NCBI GenBank assembly: GCA_039196965.1
Contig: JBCCUK010000005.1
Coordinates: 81,772-145,771 of the forward strand
Length of the DNA: 64,000 nt
Direction of reading: 5' to 3'
Source: CALLCD01 sp039196965
GTDB lineage: Bacteria; Pseudomonadota; Alphaproteobacteria; Caulobacterales; Hyphomonadaceae
Below, piece after piece: positions 35,230 to 44,271 of the stretch. The notes below the pieces were generated by a model. The model was given only the letters and a program-made list of their open reading frames with translations. It was not told the DNA's origin and ran no database searches. Position 1 is the first letter of the stretch. Every line of letters starts with the position of its first letter. A program made the translations under genes and the position numbers.

Positions 35230-35258
35230 AAAGGCGGGCGAAAGATCCGCCTTTTTCG
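35230..35258 (+). terminator. Rho-independent terminator after nrdA
   Basis: AAAGGCGG (35230-35237) pairs with CCGCCTTT (35247-35254) around a 9-base loop, followed by further T residues. It lies 27 bp after the nrdA stop and indicates a monocistronic nrdA. Confidence 0.8.
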
Positions 35259-35430
35259 CTTGTTTCCCGTAGTTTTACCTATTTTTCGGCATATTTCGGC
35301 GGAATAATTTGGCAGGCTGCCATTAACGTTTGGCGGAGAAACCGGTCAAAACTGGCTTTTTTTGTTCAGATCGGGTTAAATAAAACAGGGTCTACTCCGG
35401 GGACTGTATTTTGCATGTGGAGTGACTCTA

Positions 35431-36357
35431 GTGAGAGGCGCGGGACGGATGATCGTTAGCACTCTTGGATTACTCGGAGCCTTGGCTTGCGAGGGATGCA
35501 CGTTCTTTGTGATGGATGAGGAAGCTTATGCTGCGCCTCCGTCACAAGGGCAGATCGTGCTGTCGCCAAGCACTGCGATGTTGCTGGCCGCACCAGGGCC
35601 TCTCGGCTCAGTCGAACTTGAGCCGATCGTGCCACCACAACTTGACCCCCATGAACGCATTGATCTGGTTGAAGACATTCTTGTTGATTATGGCATCCAG
35701 ATTCCCGAAGTGCCGCGCTTCGGAAGCCAAACCGTCGGCGCGCCAGTCTATATCACAGGATCGGCTGAGGAGCCTGGTCTGATGCTGTCGAGCGGTGTTC
35801 GCTTCAATCCCGTCGAACGTACGGATTGGTCAACAAATCCGGTGCTCCGCATCGTCAATGGCAGGCTTAATGCCCAGAGACTGTCCGGGCCAAATTTTGA
35901 CCGTGAAGCCGTTAATGCGGAATTTTCTGTCTCTGCGCCCAGCGAATTTACTGGTTTGAACTTCGACATTGGTGTGGTGCCTCGGGCGAGCCTGTCATCG
36001 GAGGGCGATTTCAGTGTACGTCGAATCGGGGCTGAATTCCGCCTGGGTCAGGATATTGATCAGCGCGGAAATTCAGATGGCTTGCCGAGCTGGTATGTCT
36101 TCGCCGGTGCCGATGGTGAGGCTTTGATTTTCAACAACAACACGGGGAGTCTCGGGTTTAATCTCGGTATGGTCGATGGTCTCCAGCTGCGCGATCAGGT
36201 CACCGTAGGTGATATACAGGCCGGGCTTACCGTACACCGCTATGGTACAAACTTTTCATTTTCCTATATTCGCCGCGAAGTAGAATATGAGTTGAATGCT
36301 GAGCAACTCGAGCGCAATGAAGATTTCGGCGGTCTGACCATTAGCTGGCGGCGATAG
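35431..36357 (+). CDS. Exported beta-rich protein, probable outer-membrane barrel (LpxR-like?)
   Basis: The 308-residue product has an N-terminal hydrophobic signal (MIVSTLGLLGALACEGC), a proline-rich segment, and a C-terminal half of alternating strands ending with FSFSYIRREVEYELNAEQLERNEDFGGLTISWRR, a typical outer-membrane C terminus. The final strands recall lipid A deacylase LpxR/DUF2219 proteins, but I see no certain catalytic motif. The GTG at 35431 follows GGAG; GTG 35422 and ATG 35449 are alternatives. Confidence 0.6.
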   Translation: MRGAGRMIVSTLGLLGALACEGCTFFVMDEEAYAAPPSQGQIVLSPSTAMLLAAPGPLGSVELEPIVPPQLDPHERIDLVEDILVDYGIQIPEVPRFGSQTVGAPVYITGSAEEPGLMLSSGVRFNPVERTDWSTNPVLRIVNGRLNAQRLSGPNFDREAVNAEFSVSAPSEFTGLNFDIGVVPRASLSSEGDFSVRRIGAEFRLGQDIDQRGNSDGLPSWYVFAGADGEALIFNNNTGSLGFNLGMVDGLQLRDQVTVGDIQAGLTVHRYGTNFSFSYIRREVEYELNAEQLERNEDFGGLTISWRR

Positions 36358-36394
36358 GCTGATTGCTCGCGCCTGCTGCTGGGGCACCATATCC

Positions 36395-36757
36395 CTACAA
36401 CTTGCCTCGCATGGATAGCGATGTTCTGTTCATAGCCGTAAGATCTGCCTCGCCAGAGAGACACGCCTTACCAAGGTCGATTGCGTCTTTCAGTACATGC
36501 CTCGACGCATTCCGCCAGGCGGGCGGTTTGATCGCCGTGCGCCATGGCTGCCCAACGGTGCAATCGAGCAGAATGCGGGCAAAACAATGGTCTTCCAGAA
36601 CCGGCCAGTGACGGTCGCGAGCGGCGTTCGGAAGATCCTCCTCAACGAGTTTTCGCCAATCCCTCCTAAGGGAACTGATATCACCTCTCCTGTCAGGCTC
36701 TAAGAGCTCTTTGAAATCGCGCTGCTGATAGTTTGGTGTTGGGTGGTCTTTCGGCAT
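36395..36757 (-). CDS. Conserved hypothetical protein, 120 residues
   Basis: The product is basic and cytoplasmic, with YQQRDFKELLEPDRRGDISSLRRDWRKLVEEDLP and HCFARILLDCTVGQPWRTAIKPPAWRN, then ADLTAMNRTSLSMRGK. I recall similar small alphaproteobacterial proteins, sometimes labelled acetyltransferases without good reason; I assign no function. It diverges from the pseudouridine synthase gene. Confidence 0.6.
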   Translation of the reverse strand: MPKDHPTPNYQQRDFKELLEPDRRGDISSLRRDWRKLVEEDLPNAARDRHWPVLEDHCFARILLDCTVGQPWRTAIKPPAWRNASRHVLKDAIDLGKACLSGEADLTAMNRTSLSMRGKL

Positions 36758-36807
36758 GCTCAGAAATTTATGCCGTCTCTCTCTTTGGCCAAATTGCCGG
36801 AGGCGCT

Positions 36808-37368
36808 ATGCCGGTATCCATGACTTCACTGATCCTCTTCAACAAGCCCTATGGCGTCCTGTCGCAATTTACCGACAAGAGCAATGAAGATAGCCCGCGA
36901 CCAACTCTGTCGCATTATATTGCTGTGCCCAATATATATCCGGCGGGCCGGCTTGATAAAGATTCCGAAGGGCTGATGGTTCTGACCGACAACGGCAAGC
37001 TCCAAGGGCGAATCTCAAATCCGAAATATAAAATGCCCAAAACGTACTGGGTTCAGGTCGAAGGCGAACCTGGCGACGCGGTATTGAAAGAAATCAGGTC
37101 GGGAATTTTATTAAAAGACGGAATCACCGCCCCCGCCAAGGTGCAGTTGATAAGAGAGCCGAACCGGCTCTGGCCCCGTGATCCTCCTATCCGTATACGG
37201 AAATCTGTACCAGATAGCTGGCTATCTTTGACAATCCGTGAGGGGAGGAATAGGCAGGTCCGGCGGATGACTGCGGCAGTCGGCCATCCAACGCTTCGTC
37301 TTATCCGATGTGCAATCGGCGACTGGACGCTGGATGGCCTTTTACCCGGTGAGTGGCGGAATGATTAG
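36808..37368 (+). CDS. rRNA pseudouridine synthase, RluE/RsuA type
   Basis: The protein (186 residues) begins ILFNKPYGVLSQFTDK and has the catalytic-Asp motif YPAGRLDKDSEGLMVLTDNG, then KMPKTYWVQVEG and IREGRNRQVRRMTAAVGHPTLRLIR. It lacks an S4 domain, as RluE does, and RluE modifies U2457 of 23S rRNA in E. coli. The ATG at 36808 follows GGAGG; the frame open from 36733 overlaps the divergent gene. The stop overlaps the haloperoxidase stop by 4 bp on the other strand. Confidence 0.88.
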   Translation: MPVSMTSLILFNKPYGVLSQFTDKSNEDSPRPTLSHYIAVPNIYPAGRLDKDSEGLMVLTDNGKLQGRISNPKYKMPKTYWVQVEGEPGDAVLKEIRSGILLKDGITAPAKVQLIREPNRLWPRDPPIRIRKSVPDSWLSLTIREGRNRQVRRMTAAVGHPTLRLIRCAIGDWTLDGLLPGEWRND

Positions 37369-39173
37369 CCGCCAATCTCCGTTACATTACCGTTGCGGAT
37401 CAGGATCCGTTGGCCATTAAACTTGCGCAGTGTCAGGCCATCAAATTCCTCATTGTAGGTAACACTATAGTCACGCAGGAGCGCAATGCCGACGGCCTCA
37501 CCGATCAGGTTGCCCTCGCCATCGGAGCGCCAGTGCATGCCGGCGGCATCGCGGGCATGGGTAACGTTGGCCACAAGCTTGTTGAGCTCTCCACCGATGG
37601 TGAGTGCTTCACCGCCCCACGGAATAAGTTCTGTACCGTTACGGTTGGCTTGAACTGGTGCGGGGATTACGAAATCCTCATTGACGAAGGCCTTGAGCAC
37701 TGTGCTTCCAGCCGCAACGAAGGAAGAGTGTCCACCAGGATACGCCGGATGCGATGGAGATCCTTCAGGGAACGCCATAGGCAGCAGGCCATTTGCGCTG
37801 ATATCCGTATTGTCCGTCACCCCGTTCACGCGGCGGCTTTCGTTTGCCGCCATACGGTATACGCGAGAGTCGATGAGGCGTGCACCGAGGCCGTAATCTC
37901 GCTCACCACGCGCCTGAACATTCAAGCGTCCACCATAGACTTCGGGGCGGGCGCGGCGGTGGTTGAGCCACTTCTGGTACCAGGCACCGGTCAGGGACTG
38001 ACGTGGCGCATGCACAGTCAGGTGCGAGATATCCGGTAGACCGAAGGTGACAAAGCCTTCCTGGGTCGCGCTGTTCACACGATTATATGGCAGGGCAGGA
38101 TCAAATGCTTCATCCGTGCCAAAGCCAAAGATCACAGAAAGTGCGTGAAGCGGTGACTGAAGCGGGAAGTCGCGATGGACCCATTCGGAGAGGTCGCGCA
38201 TCTTGCTGATAAAGCGAACTCTATCCGTGAACACTGAGGCATTCCCGCCAGGCGCGCGAGCGTTCGGCGCGAAACCCCGCTGAATGGCCAGCCATTCAGG
38301 AAATTGCGTCATGAACTGGTTTGCACCGCCCCGTTCAAGGCGCGGATAACGCTGTTCGACATTCAGTTGTCCAATGACAAAATTCTTCAAGAGGAACTGA
38401 CTGACGAGCGGTCCGACTTCTGTTCCCGGTGCCCGAATGCCCATGGTCGGCAGACCACCACGACCGAAGTTCTGAGGTGTCACAACGCCATTGTCGGTCG
38501 GCACAGCATCAGCGATGGCTGGGAATGTGTTCAGGGAGTCAACGACCCGCTGTATTTTATTGTTCGTATCATATTCAATGAACGGAACATCCCGGGTTAC
38601 TGAATAACCGTAAAGCTCTGCCATTTCCGCTTCAGTAACATCACCGTCGAAAGCTGGGGCAGGGTTGATACGGTTTGCGTTTCCGTCGAGACCGGAGAGC
38701 TCGAACGCATACGCTCCCTGCGGGCTGACGAGACGCTGGCGCAGTGGATCGTTTTCACGGCCCACAAGAATGGCTTCGAAATCTGAATCCTGTCGGCTCG
38801 CCAGAGCAGTGGTAAATGACAGATACGAAGCTTGGGTGACTTCGCCGCGCGCGTTGTGCTTCAGGGTTTTTGAGAAGTTGCCGATAAAGTCTGGGAGACG
38901 GACTTCATCATCATTTACGGCCTGCGGAGTTCCAGGCGCTTCATTTCTATTTACATTAGCCCTTCGCCGTCTCAATTGCGCTGCATCCTGCGCTCTGGAT
39001 ATCGGGTCCTGCGCAAGTGATTCCCCAAGTGCTGTATTCGCCGCTGCTGGAGGTGCTAATCCTCCTGCGCCTGCCGCAACCGCAGTCGCCACGGTTGCGC
39101 CGCGAAGAATATCGCGCCTCGAGACATCAAAACCAGATGTGTCTTGATTATCAGTAGTCGTATTTTTGGACAT
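37365..39173 (-). CDS. Tat-exported vanadium-dependent haloperoxidase (PAP2 superfamily)
   Basis: The 602-residue protein begins with a twin-arginine signal (SRRDILRGATVATAVAAGAGGLAPPAAA). The C-terminal active-site region carries AFPEGSPSHPAYPGGHSSFVAAG and ARDAAGMHWRSDGEGN, the P-x-H-P-x-Y-P-S/G-GH and H-x-x-SD arrangement that binds vanadate/phosphate in vanadium haloperoxidases and related PAP2 enzymes. It would act in the periplasm, oxidising halides with hydrogen peroxide or acting as a phosphatase. Its length supports the haloperoxidase group. Haloperoxidases of this class are common in marine bacteria. Confidence 0.85.
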   Translation of the reverse strand: MSKNTTTDNQDTSGFDVSRRDILRGATVATAVAAGAGGLAPPAAANTALGESLAQDPISRAQDAAQLRRRRANVNRNEAPGTPQAVNDDEVRLPDFIGNFSKTLKHNARGEVTQASYLSFTTALASRQDSDFEAILVGRENDPLRQRLVSPQGAYAFELSGLDGNANRINPAPAFDGDVTEAEMAELYGYSVTRDVPFIEYDTNNKIQRVVDSLNTFPAIADAVPTDNGVVTPQNFGRGGLPTMGIRAPGTEVGPLVSQFLLKNFVIGQLNVEQRYPRLERGGANQFMTQFPEWLAIQRGFAPNARAPGGNASVFTDRVRFISKMRDLSEWVHRDFPLQSPLHALSVIFGFGTDEAFDPALPYNRVNSATQEGFVTFGLPDISHLTVHAPRQSLTGAWYQKWLNHRRARPEVYGGRLNVQARGERDYGLGARLIDSRVYRMAANESRRVNGVTDNTDISANGLLPMAFPEGSPSHPAYPGGHSSFVAAGSTVLKAFVNEDFVIPAPVQANRNGTELIPWGGEALTIGGELNKLVANVTHARDAAGMHWRSDGEGNLIGEAVGIALLRDYSVTYNEEFDGLTLRKFNGQRILIRNGNVTEIGG

Positions 39174-39419
39174 AAAGCCTCCTATCCCGTGCGTGATGCA
39201 CGGAAGCCACCAATAGAATTTTGATATAGCCCCCCTCAGGGCCTATCACTGAGCGAATGAGCTGGTATTGCCCTACCAGCGACAGTTGCTTTAGGCTGAC
39301 GCCACGCAACTCTCAACTAAATAAAAAATAATAAAGCGAAGTTTGTTCGGCGGCTCCCAATTAATGGGGATGATGATTATATATCGAAATCAATTTGTCA
39401 TTTATTTGCAATAGAAGTC

Positions 39420-40265
39420 TTATCTTTGGCAACAATTACAATAGAATGTTGACCGGCCGGATTGTACTATACGCCGTACATTATTATTGCACTGCCTACA
39501 GACTTTGTTTTCCCTGTCATAGACATCGAATTTATGCTGAAAATAACCTAGTGTTCCATTCGCACTAGCAAAATCTGAGATGGAAGATCCGCCTGCATCG
39601 ATTGCGTCGGATATAACGGCGTTTATCGCTGGCGCTAAGCGGCTCGCGCGCACTCCGGGAATAGTAGAGGCTTTGCGGCGGGGTGATATGCCGGAGCGGT
39701 AAAGTGCTTCACAGACATAAATGTTCCCCAGTCCGGCAACGACGGATTGGTCGAGCAGGGCGGCTTTGATAGGCGTCTGTTTGCCTTGTAGTGCCCCATC
39801 CAGATAATCGGCATTGAAACCATTTGAGAGCGGCTCTGGTCCGAGGTCTTTTAGCCGAGGGTAGGAATGAAATGTATCCGTCGGCCACAGCTCCATAAAT
39901 CCAAATCGGCGCGGATCGTTGTAAGTCACGGTAATGCCATCGGTGAGATGTAGCACGACGTGATCATGTTTGGAGTCGTCACCGGGATTGTGTTTGAAAG
40001 TTGCGGTAGCGGCGTCATTTATGGTGAACCGTCCTGTCATACCGAGATGCATCACCAGCGTCTCGCCCGAGGACAGAATGGCTGTCAGGAACTTCGCTTT
40101 TCGCCCTAGGGCTTCGACCGTTGATCCCTCAATCCGCTTTGCAAACTGTGGCGGAAAGGGAAACCGCAAATCGGGTCGCCGTACTTCGGCCTGCAAGATA
40201 CGTTGCCCCTCCATAGCGGGAGAGAGGCCACGTCTCACGGTTTCGACTTCGGGCAATTCAGGCAT
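39420..40265 (-). CDS. mutM: MutM, formamidopyrimidine-DNA glycosylase
   Basis: MutM excises 8-oxoguanine and formamidopyrimidines and has AP-lyase activity. The protein starts MPELPEVETVRRGL, whose Pro2 and Glu3 are catalytic, and includes KAKFLTAIL (conserved Lys), the Asn/helix-2-turn-helix region VAGLGNIYVCEALY, and a C-terminal zinc finger CRQCNN...FYCNCCQR. Length 281 is normal. No operon partner is obvious. Confidence 0.95.
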   Translation of the reverse strand: MPELPEVETVRRGLSPAMEGQRILQAEVRRPDLRFPFPPQFAKRIEGSTVEALGRKAKFLTAILSSGETLVMHLGMTGRFTINDAATATFKHNPGDDSKHDHVVLHLTDGITVTYNDPRRFGFMELWPTDTFHSYPRLKDLGPEPLSNGFNADYLDGALQGKQTPIKAALLDQSVVAGLGNIYVCEALYRSGISPRRKASTIPGVRASRLAPAINAVISDAIDAGGSSISDFASANGTLGYFQHKFDVYDRENKVCRQCNNNVRRIVQSGRSTFYCNCCQR

Positions 40266-40338
40266 GTGTGAGTGTATAGCTCACAGCGCTCCGATATTGC
40301 TATCTGAGCGCTGCTATGGCCTTCGTGGTTTTGCCTGT

Positions 40339-40995
40339 TCAGGCGATAGCGACAGTCTCTTTCAAGGCTTCAAGGGCGAGGCTTGGCTCCAGACGTCTTG
40401 TATAATCGCGATCCACATCGGCCAGCTTAATAGTCCCGTCACCGGCGACCACAATTGTTGCCGGGATAGGAAGCGTCCAGCCGCTACCCGCGTTTAGTTG
40501 CGGCAGATCCATGCCAAATCCGCCATAGAGCTTTTGAAGTTCCGGCGGCAGTTCAAAGACAATGCCGAGGGCCTTCGCAAAACTGTTCCCGTCATCGGTC
40601 AGGACCGGAAAGCTCAGCTCGTTTTTCTCGACTGTCGTTAGGGAATTGTCCGGCTTTTCCGGTGTTACGGCGACAAGCTGTCCGCCAAGCGCCTGGATCT
40701 GGCCAAGGAGATCCTGATAAGCCTTGAGCTCCAGATTGCAGTAAGGGCACCAGCCACCGCGATAAAAGGTTATCACCAAAGGACCCTTTGCTAGAAGGTC
40801 GGAAATCTTCACGGTCTTTCCGGTGGCGTCGGTCAAGGTTGCATCGGGAAGCTGATCGCCCGGTTTCGCCGCGCTATCGCCGACACCTTGAGCCGCCAGG
40901 TCTTCAGCCGCCTTGCGCATAATGGCGATGACCTCCGGCGGGAAGCGTTTGACGGAGCCCGCCGCGATTTGTTCCAGTTCAGTTGCCAGTGACAT
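40339..40995 (-). CDS. AhpC/TSA-family peroxiredoxin-like protein
   Basis: The 218-residue thioredoxin-fold protein has the redox motif LVITFYRGGWCPYCNLELKAYQDLL, with a CxxC as in the AhpC/TSA-related group rather than the single Cys of typical Prx. VAVTPEKPDNSLTTVEKNELSFPVLTD follows. It probably reduces peroxides or acts as a thiol oxidoreductase in the cytoplasm. It is upstream of, and on the strand opposite in direction of flow to, no clear partner; the nitroreductase gene ends 85 bp beyond its start. Confidence 0.85.
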   Translation of the reverse strand: MSLATELEQIAAGSVKRFPPEVIAIMRKAAEDLAAQGVGDSAAKPGDQLPDATLTDATGKTVKISDLLAKGPLVITFYRGGWCPYCNLELKAYQDLLGQIQALGGQLVAVTPEKPDNSLTTVEKNELSFPVLTDDGNSFAKALGIVFELPPELQKLYGGFGMDLPQLNAGSGWTLPIPATIVVAGDGTIKLADVDRDYTRRLEPSLALEALKETVAIA

Positions 40996-41080
40996 CGGAT
41001 ATTCCTTTCAATGCTCATTACGATTTGGCGATGATCAACGCGCCTGAACAACTCATATTTGTGTGATGGCTAATCTGCCC

Positions 41081-41761
41081 TCACAGGAAAGACGCAATCT
41101 CGCCAAGTGGTTTCTTTTTCAGGGCGTGGTTCGGCACCATGGCATCCTCGGCCGGATAGCCTGCAACCAGAATAAGAAAAGGCTTTTCCGTCGCTGGGCG
41201 TCCACAGAGCTCATTGAGGAAACTCATTGGGTTGGGTGTATGGACAAGGGTGGAGAGCCCGGCTTCCTGGCAGGCGGCGATCAGTATCCCTGTCGCAATG
41301 CCAACGCTCTCGTGGATGTAATAGTTCTTCCGGTCTTCACCGGAGGTCACGCCACCGCGGCGCTGGGCGAAGATGCAGATCAGCCACGGCGCGATTTCCA
41401 TATACGGTTTGTTGGCATCGGTGCCGATCGGCGAGAGGGCATCAAGCCACTCATCCGATGCCCTGCCGGAATAGAAAGCGCGCTCTTCTTCTTCCGCAGC
41501 GGCGCGAATTTTCTGTTTCGTTTCGCTCGACCCGACGCAAGCGAAGAACCAGGGTTGGTGGTTGGCTCCCGATGGAGCCGTTCCTGCTGCCGAGACACAG
41601 GCTTCGATGATGCTCTGGTCCACCGGCCGGTCAGAGAAGGTGCGCACAGATCTGCGCTTCGCCATTTCTGTGTGAAACGCCCGGGCGCGGGCCTGCATTT
41701 CATCGGCTGGCCGCTCGGTCCAGCTTGAAAGGAGGGTGTGGGTATCTTCTGATGTTTTCAT
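41081..41761 (-). CDS. Nitroreductase-family flavoprotein
   Basis: The 226-residue protein has the FMN-binding MAKRRSVRTFSDRPVDQSIIEACVSAAGTAPSGANHQPWFF and the late GLSTLVHTPNPMSFLNELCGRP with IL VAGYP-type strand. This arrangement is nearest the iodotyrosine deiodinase/BluB-like branch; the substrate is unknown. The stop/start overlap with the flavodoxin-fold gene (4 bp) shows coupling with that oxidoreductase. Confidence 0.85.
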   Translation of the reverse strand: MKTSEDTHTLLSSWTERPADEMQARARAFHTEMAKRRSVRTFSDRPVDQSIIEACVSAAGTAPSGANHQPWFFACVGSSETKQKIRAAAEEEERAFYSGRASDEWLDALSPIGTDANKPYMEIAPWLICIFAQRRGGVTSGEDRKNYYIHESVGIATGILIAACQEAGLSTLVHTPNPMSFLNELCGRPATEKPFLILVAGYPAEDAMVPNHALKKKPLGEIASFL

Positions 41762-42345
41762 CGTCTACCGGCATCTGCGCCCACGACATGAGCGCGGCGT
41801 TTCCATTTCTTCAGAGTGTCTTCCTTAGCGCTTCGCACGGCGGCGAAATAGTGCGTCTCCACAGGTTTTATGCCGACAAACTCCAGAACTTTCTTCTTTA
41901 CATGACGCCGCGCGGGCGACTGGCTCGTAATCCAGTCAAACCAGCCCGGCGTATCAGCCGTAATGAAGACGTCGGCAGAGCGGCCCTTCAGGAGACGATC
42001 CCAGAAGGGGTCATTCTCATGATACTTGAAGCCAAATCCCGGCAGCAGGGCGCGGTCGAGGACGCCTTTCATTTTCGCCGGCATAGAGCCCCACCACATG
42101 GGGTAGAACCAGGCGACATGATCGGCCCACACCATATTGTCCTGCCAGACTTCCAGATCGTTTTCGAGCTGTTGGATCGTATTGTATCCGTCAGCGAGGT
42201 TCGGGTCGAACGCCATTTCGCTGATGTTCATCCGCCGGATCTCCGCACCCTGTTCGCGGGCTCCGCGCTCGTAGGCATCTGCCATCATATGCGACACGCT
42301 CGTATTCGCCGGGTGACCGACCCAGCTGAAGATTTTTGCAGACAT
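41758..42345 (-). CDS. Flavodoxin-fold NAD(P)H quinone reductase family
   Basis: The protein of about 195 residues has IFSWVGHPANTSVSHMMADAYERGA and the flavin/quinone loop WADHVAWFYPMWWGSMPAKMKGVLDRALLPGFGFKY of the KefF/MdaB/NQO family. It likely reduces quinones by two electrons. I take the ATG at 42345; the TTG at 42351 in the same frame lacks support. The nitroreductase gene follows with a 4-bp overlap, so the two form a flavoenzyme operon. Confidence 0.85.
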   Translation of the reverse strand: MSAKIFSWVGHPANTSVSHMMADAYERGAREQGAEIRRMNISEMAFDPNLADGYNTIQQLENDLEVWQDNMVWADHVAWFYPMWWGSMPAKMKGVLDRALLPGFGFKYHENDPFWDRLLKGRSADVFITADTPGWFDWITSQSPARRHVKKKVLEFVGIKPVETHYFAAVRSAKEDTLKKWKRRAHVVGADAGRR

Positions 42346-42475
42346 TTCCAAGCTCTACCCCGTTATCCCTATGATGCGATCTTCCATATAGGGTCTTGAC
42401 GGTCAAATTTCGCCCTCTGGAGATCGTGCCCGTTTCCCCCTAGACTCGAAAAGCGTTGCCGAGGGAGTGTCCACC

Positions 42476-43375
42476 ATGAAACAGGAGCAAAATGCCTTCC
42501 GCTTGTTCGATCCGGCAGTGATTAAGCGCCGGCCCCTGCGAAGCTTCACTGCCGGCATCGCCATAACCCTCTTGATCTTTGTGCTCATCATCGGCCTTCG
42601 CCAGCCGAGCCATGACCGCGACTGGCGGCCTGAGATTTCGATCATGCCGAAAGTGGAACAGGCGGGTTCCGAGTACACCATCGACCATGTGCGCGACTGG
42701 ACTTATTCCGATGATGGACCGGTCTCCACCGAGTATCTTACCGCGGCCTATGATACAGACGATCTGCAAGGGGCCTGGCTCATGGTGGAGCCCTTTGGCG
42801 GCACCGATGCCATCGCCCACACGCTCGTCATCTTCGAGTTCTCAGATGACCGGCTTCTCGGCCTCACCATTGAAGCGCGTAAGGAAGAGGGCGAGATCTA
42901 TTCTGCCCTGAAAGGCGCGCTCAACACATTTGAGCTTGTCTATCTCTGGGGCGAGCCGCGCGATTTACTGACCCGCCGGGCGCGCTATCTGAAGCACGAG
43001 ATCTTTCTCTATCCATTGGAGTTGAGCGCAGCCGACCGGAACGCCTTTTTCGGGGCGCTGGTGGCGAAAACCAATGCGCTCTACGACAGGCCGCGGTTTT
43101 ACAATACGCTCTTTTCCAACTGCACAAATGAACTCGCCAAAACCGCCGGGCTCCCCTGGAACAGCGCCTTTATTCTCACCGGCTATTCCCCACAGCATCT
43201 CTGGCGGGAAGGCGTTGTGCCCGGTCGCGCCGAAGGTGCAGCATTTGAAGACATGCGCGCCCGCGCGGACATGGCTGAGACAATCAAAGCCCTTCCGGAT
43301 GGGTCCGTCGCGGAGTTTAATTCCGTGCTGATGGAGCAGCTTCGCGAGCGGTTTGGTGTTGGTAGATCGGGGTGA
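42476..43375 (+). CDS. DUF4105-family membrane protein
   Basis: The 299-residue product has one N-terminal membrane helix (FTAGIAITLLIFVLIIGL) and a periplasmic domain carrying HTLVIFEFSDDRLLGLTIEARKEEGE and RFYNTLFSNCTNELAKTAGL. The His...Cys order with SNCTNE is that of DUF4105, related to permuted NlpC/P60-like hydrolases. The function is unknown. The ATG at 42476 follows GAGGGAG at ideal spacing; the GTG at 42467 overlaps that ribosome site. Confidence 0.8.
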   Translation: MKQEQNAFRLFDPAVIKRRPLRSFTAGIAITLLIFVLIIGLRQPSHDRDWRPEISIMPKVEQAGSEYTIDHVRDWTYSDDGPVSTEYLTAAYDTDDLQGAWLMVEPFGGTDAIAHTLVIFEFSDDRLLGLTIEARKEEGEIYSALKGALNTFELVYLWGEPRDLLTRRARYLKHEIFLYPLELSAADRNAFFGALVAKTNALYDRPRFYNTLFSNCTNELAKTAGLPWNSAFILTGYSPQHLWREGVVPGRAEGAAFEDMRARADMAETIKALPDGSVAEFNSVLMEQLRERFGVGRSG

Positions 43376-43475
43376 CTGCTTTGGGTCATCAGCTGCCGAA
43401 GAGCTCAGAGGCTGATGTGGGGCGAGAATAGGACGCTCACCGATCTCGCTTTTTGACGAGGTGAAACTCAAGCAT

Positions 43476-44240
43476 CTACTGAACAAGAAAATCGCGAGAG
43501 TTTTTGGGGTTTTGGGTCGTTGCGTTGAGGCGAGATGGTTTTCGTTGCAATAGATAGGACAGCCAGGGACCACCCCGATCAGATAGTAAGCGATCTCCAC
43601 CGACACGTGAAATCATACCAATAACGAGAAAGGCTCGGACAAATCGGTTTCCCATTTTTGAGATCCGTCTCAATCGCGCCTTCAACGGCTCAATTGATTC
43701 AGCGCTGTCAAGCCCAGCCAGACTGCAAATTCACGACCGAATTTCAATCAATGCTCTGATCGGACGGTCGCAATGACCGCGGGAGCAATTGTTGGTCCGA
43801 TACCCGGAATCATTTCCAGCAGCTTCACGCGTCTGACTGAGCGCGACACCACGAAGATCTCTACTTTCATGATCTTTGATCCGTGGGTGCAATAGCAAGA
43901 GTTACTGGCATAAAGATAAGATGATCGTTTGTGTTGCAGATGGAGGGGGCTGGGCCATATCCGGTCTTCGGAAATGCAGCGGATATGGCTGAGGTCCTTT
44001 CGGACGGTATGACTGAACACCCCGATCAAAATAAGGACAGTGTTTGAGAGCTGAGCACATCTTTCGATGATCAGCTGAGGTGCGCCATACTGACCGAGCA
44101 GAGCTTTCTGATCCGAAGACTTGACGGGCACGAACCAAATTGTTCGTCGAGTGTCCGCCTTACAGATCTCTTCGGCAGAAAATGCGTCCGTCTTTCCGCG
44201 TTCGACATAGGGCTTCGCATTGTAAGCGCGATAAACATAG
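43476..44240 (-). pseudogene. Decayed IS110-family transposase
   Basis: Fragments in shifting frames match an IS110 (IS1111-like) transposase. Near 44230 the reading is AKPYVERGKTDAFSAEEICKADTRRTIWFVPVKSSDQKALL; at 43790 it is LLEMIPGIGPTIAPAVIATV (the Transposase_20 helix-hairpin-helix region), then FGREFAVWLGL, and finally ISKMGNRFVRAFLVIG. The N-terminal DEDD part is missing and several frameshifts and stops separate the pieces. Ends were not found. It marks the left border of the accessory island. Confidence 0.75.
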
Positions 44241-44271
44241 TTATAACTAACAAATTAGAGCGGGAGTGAAA

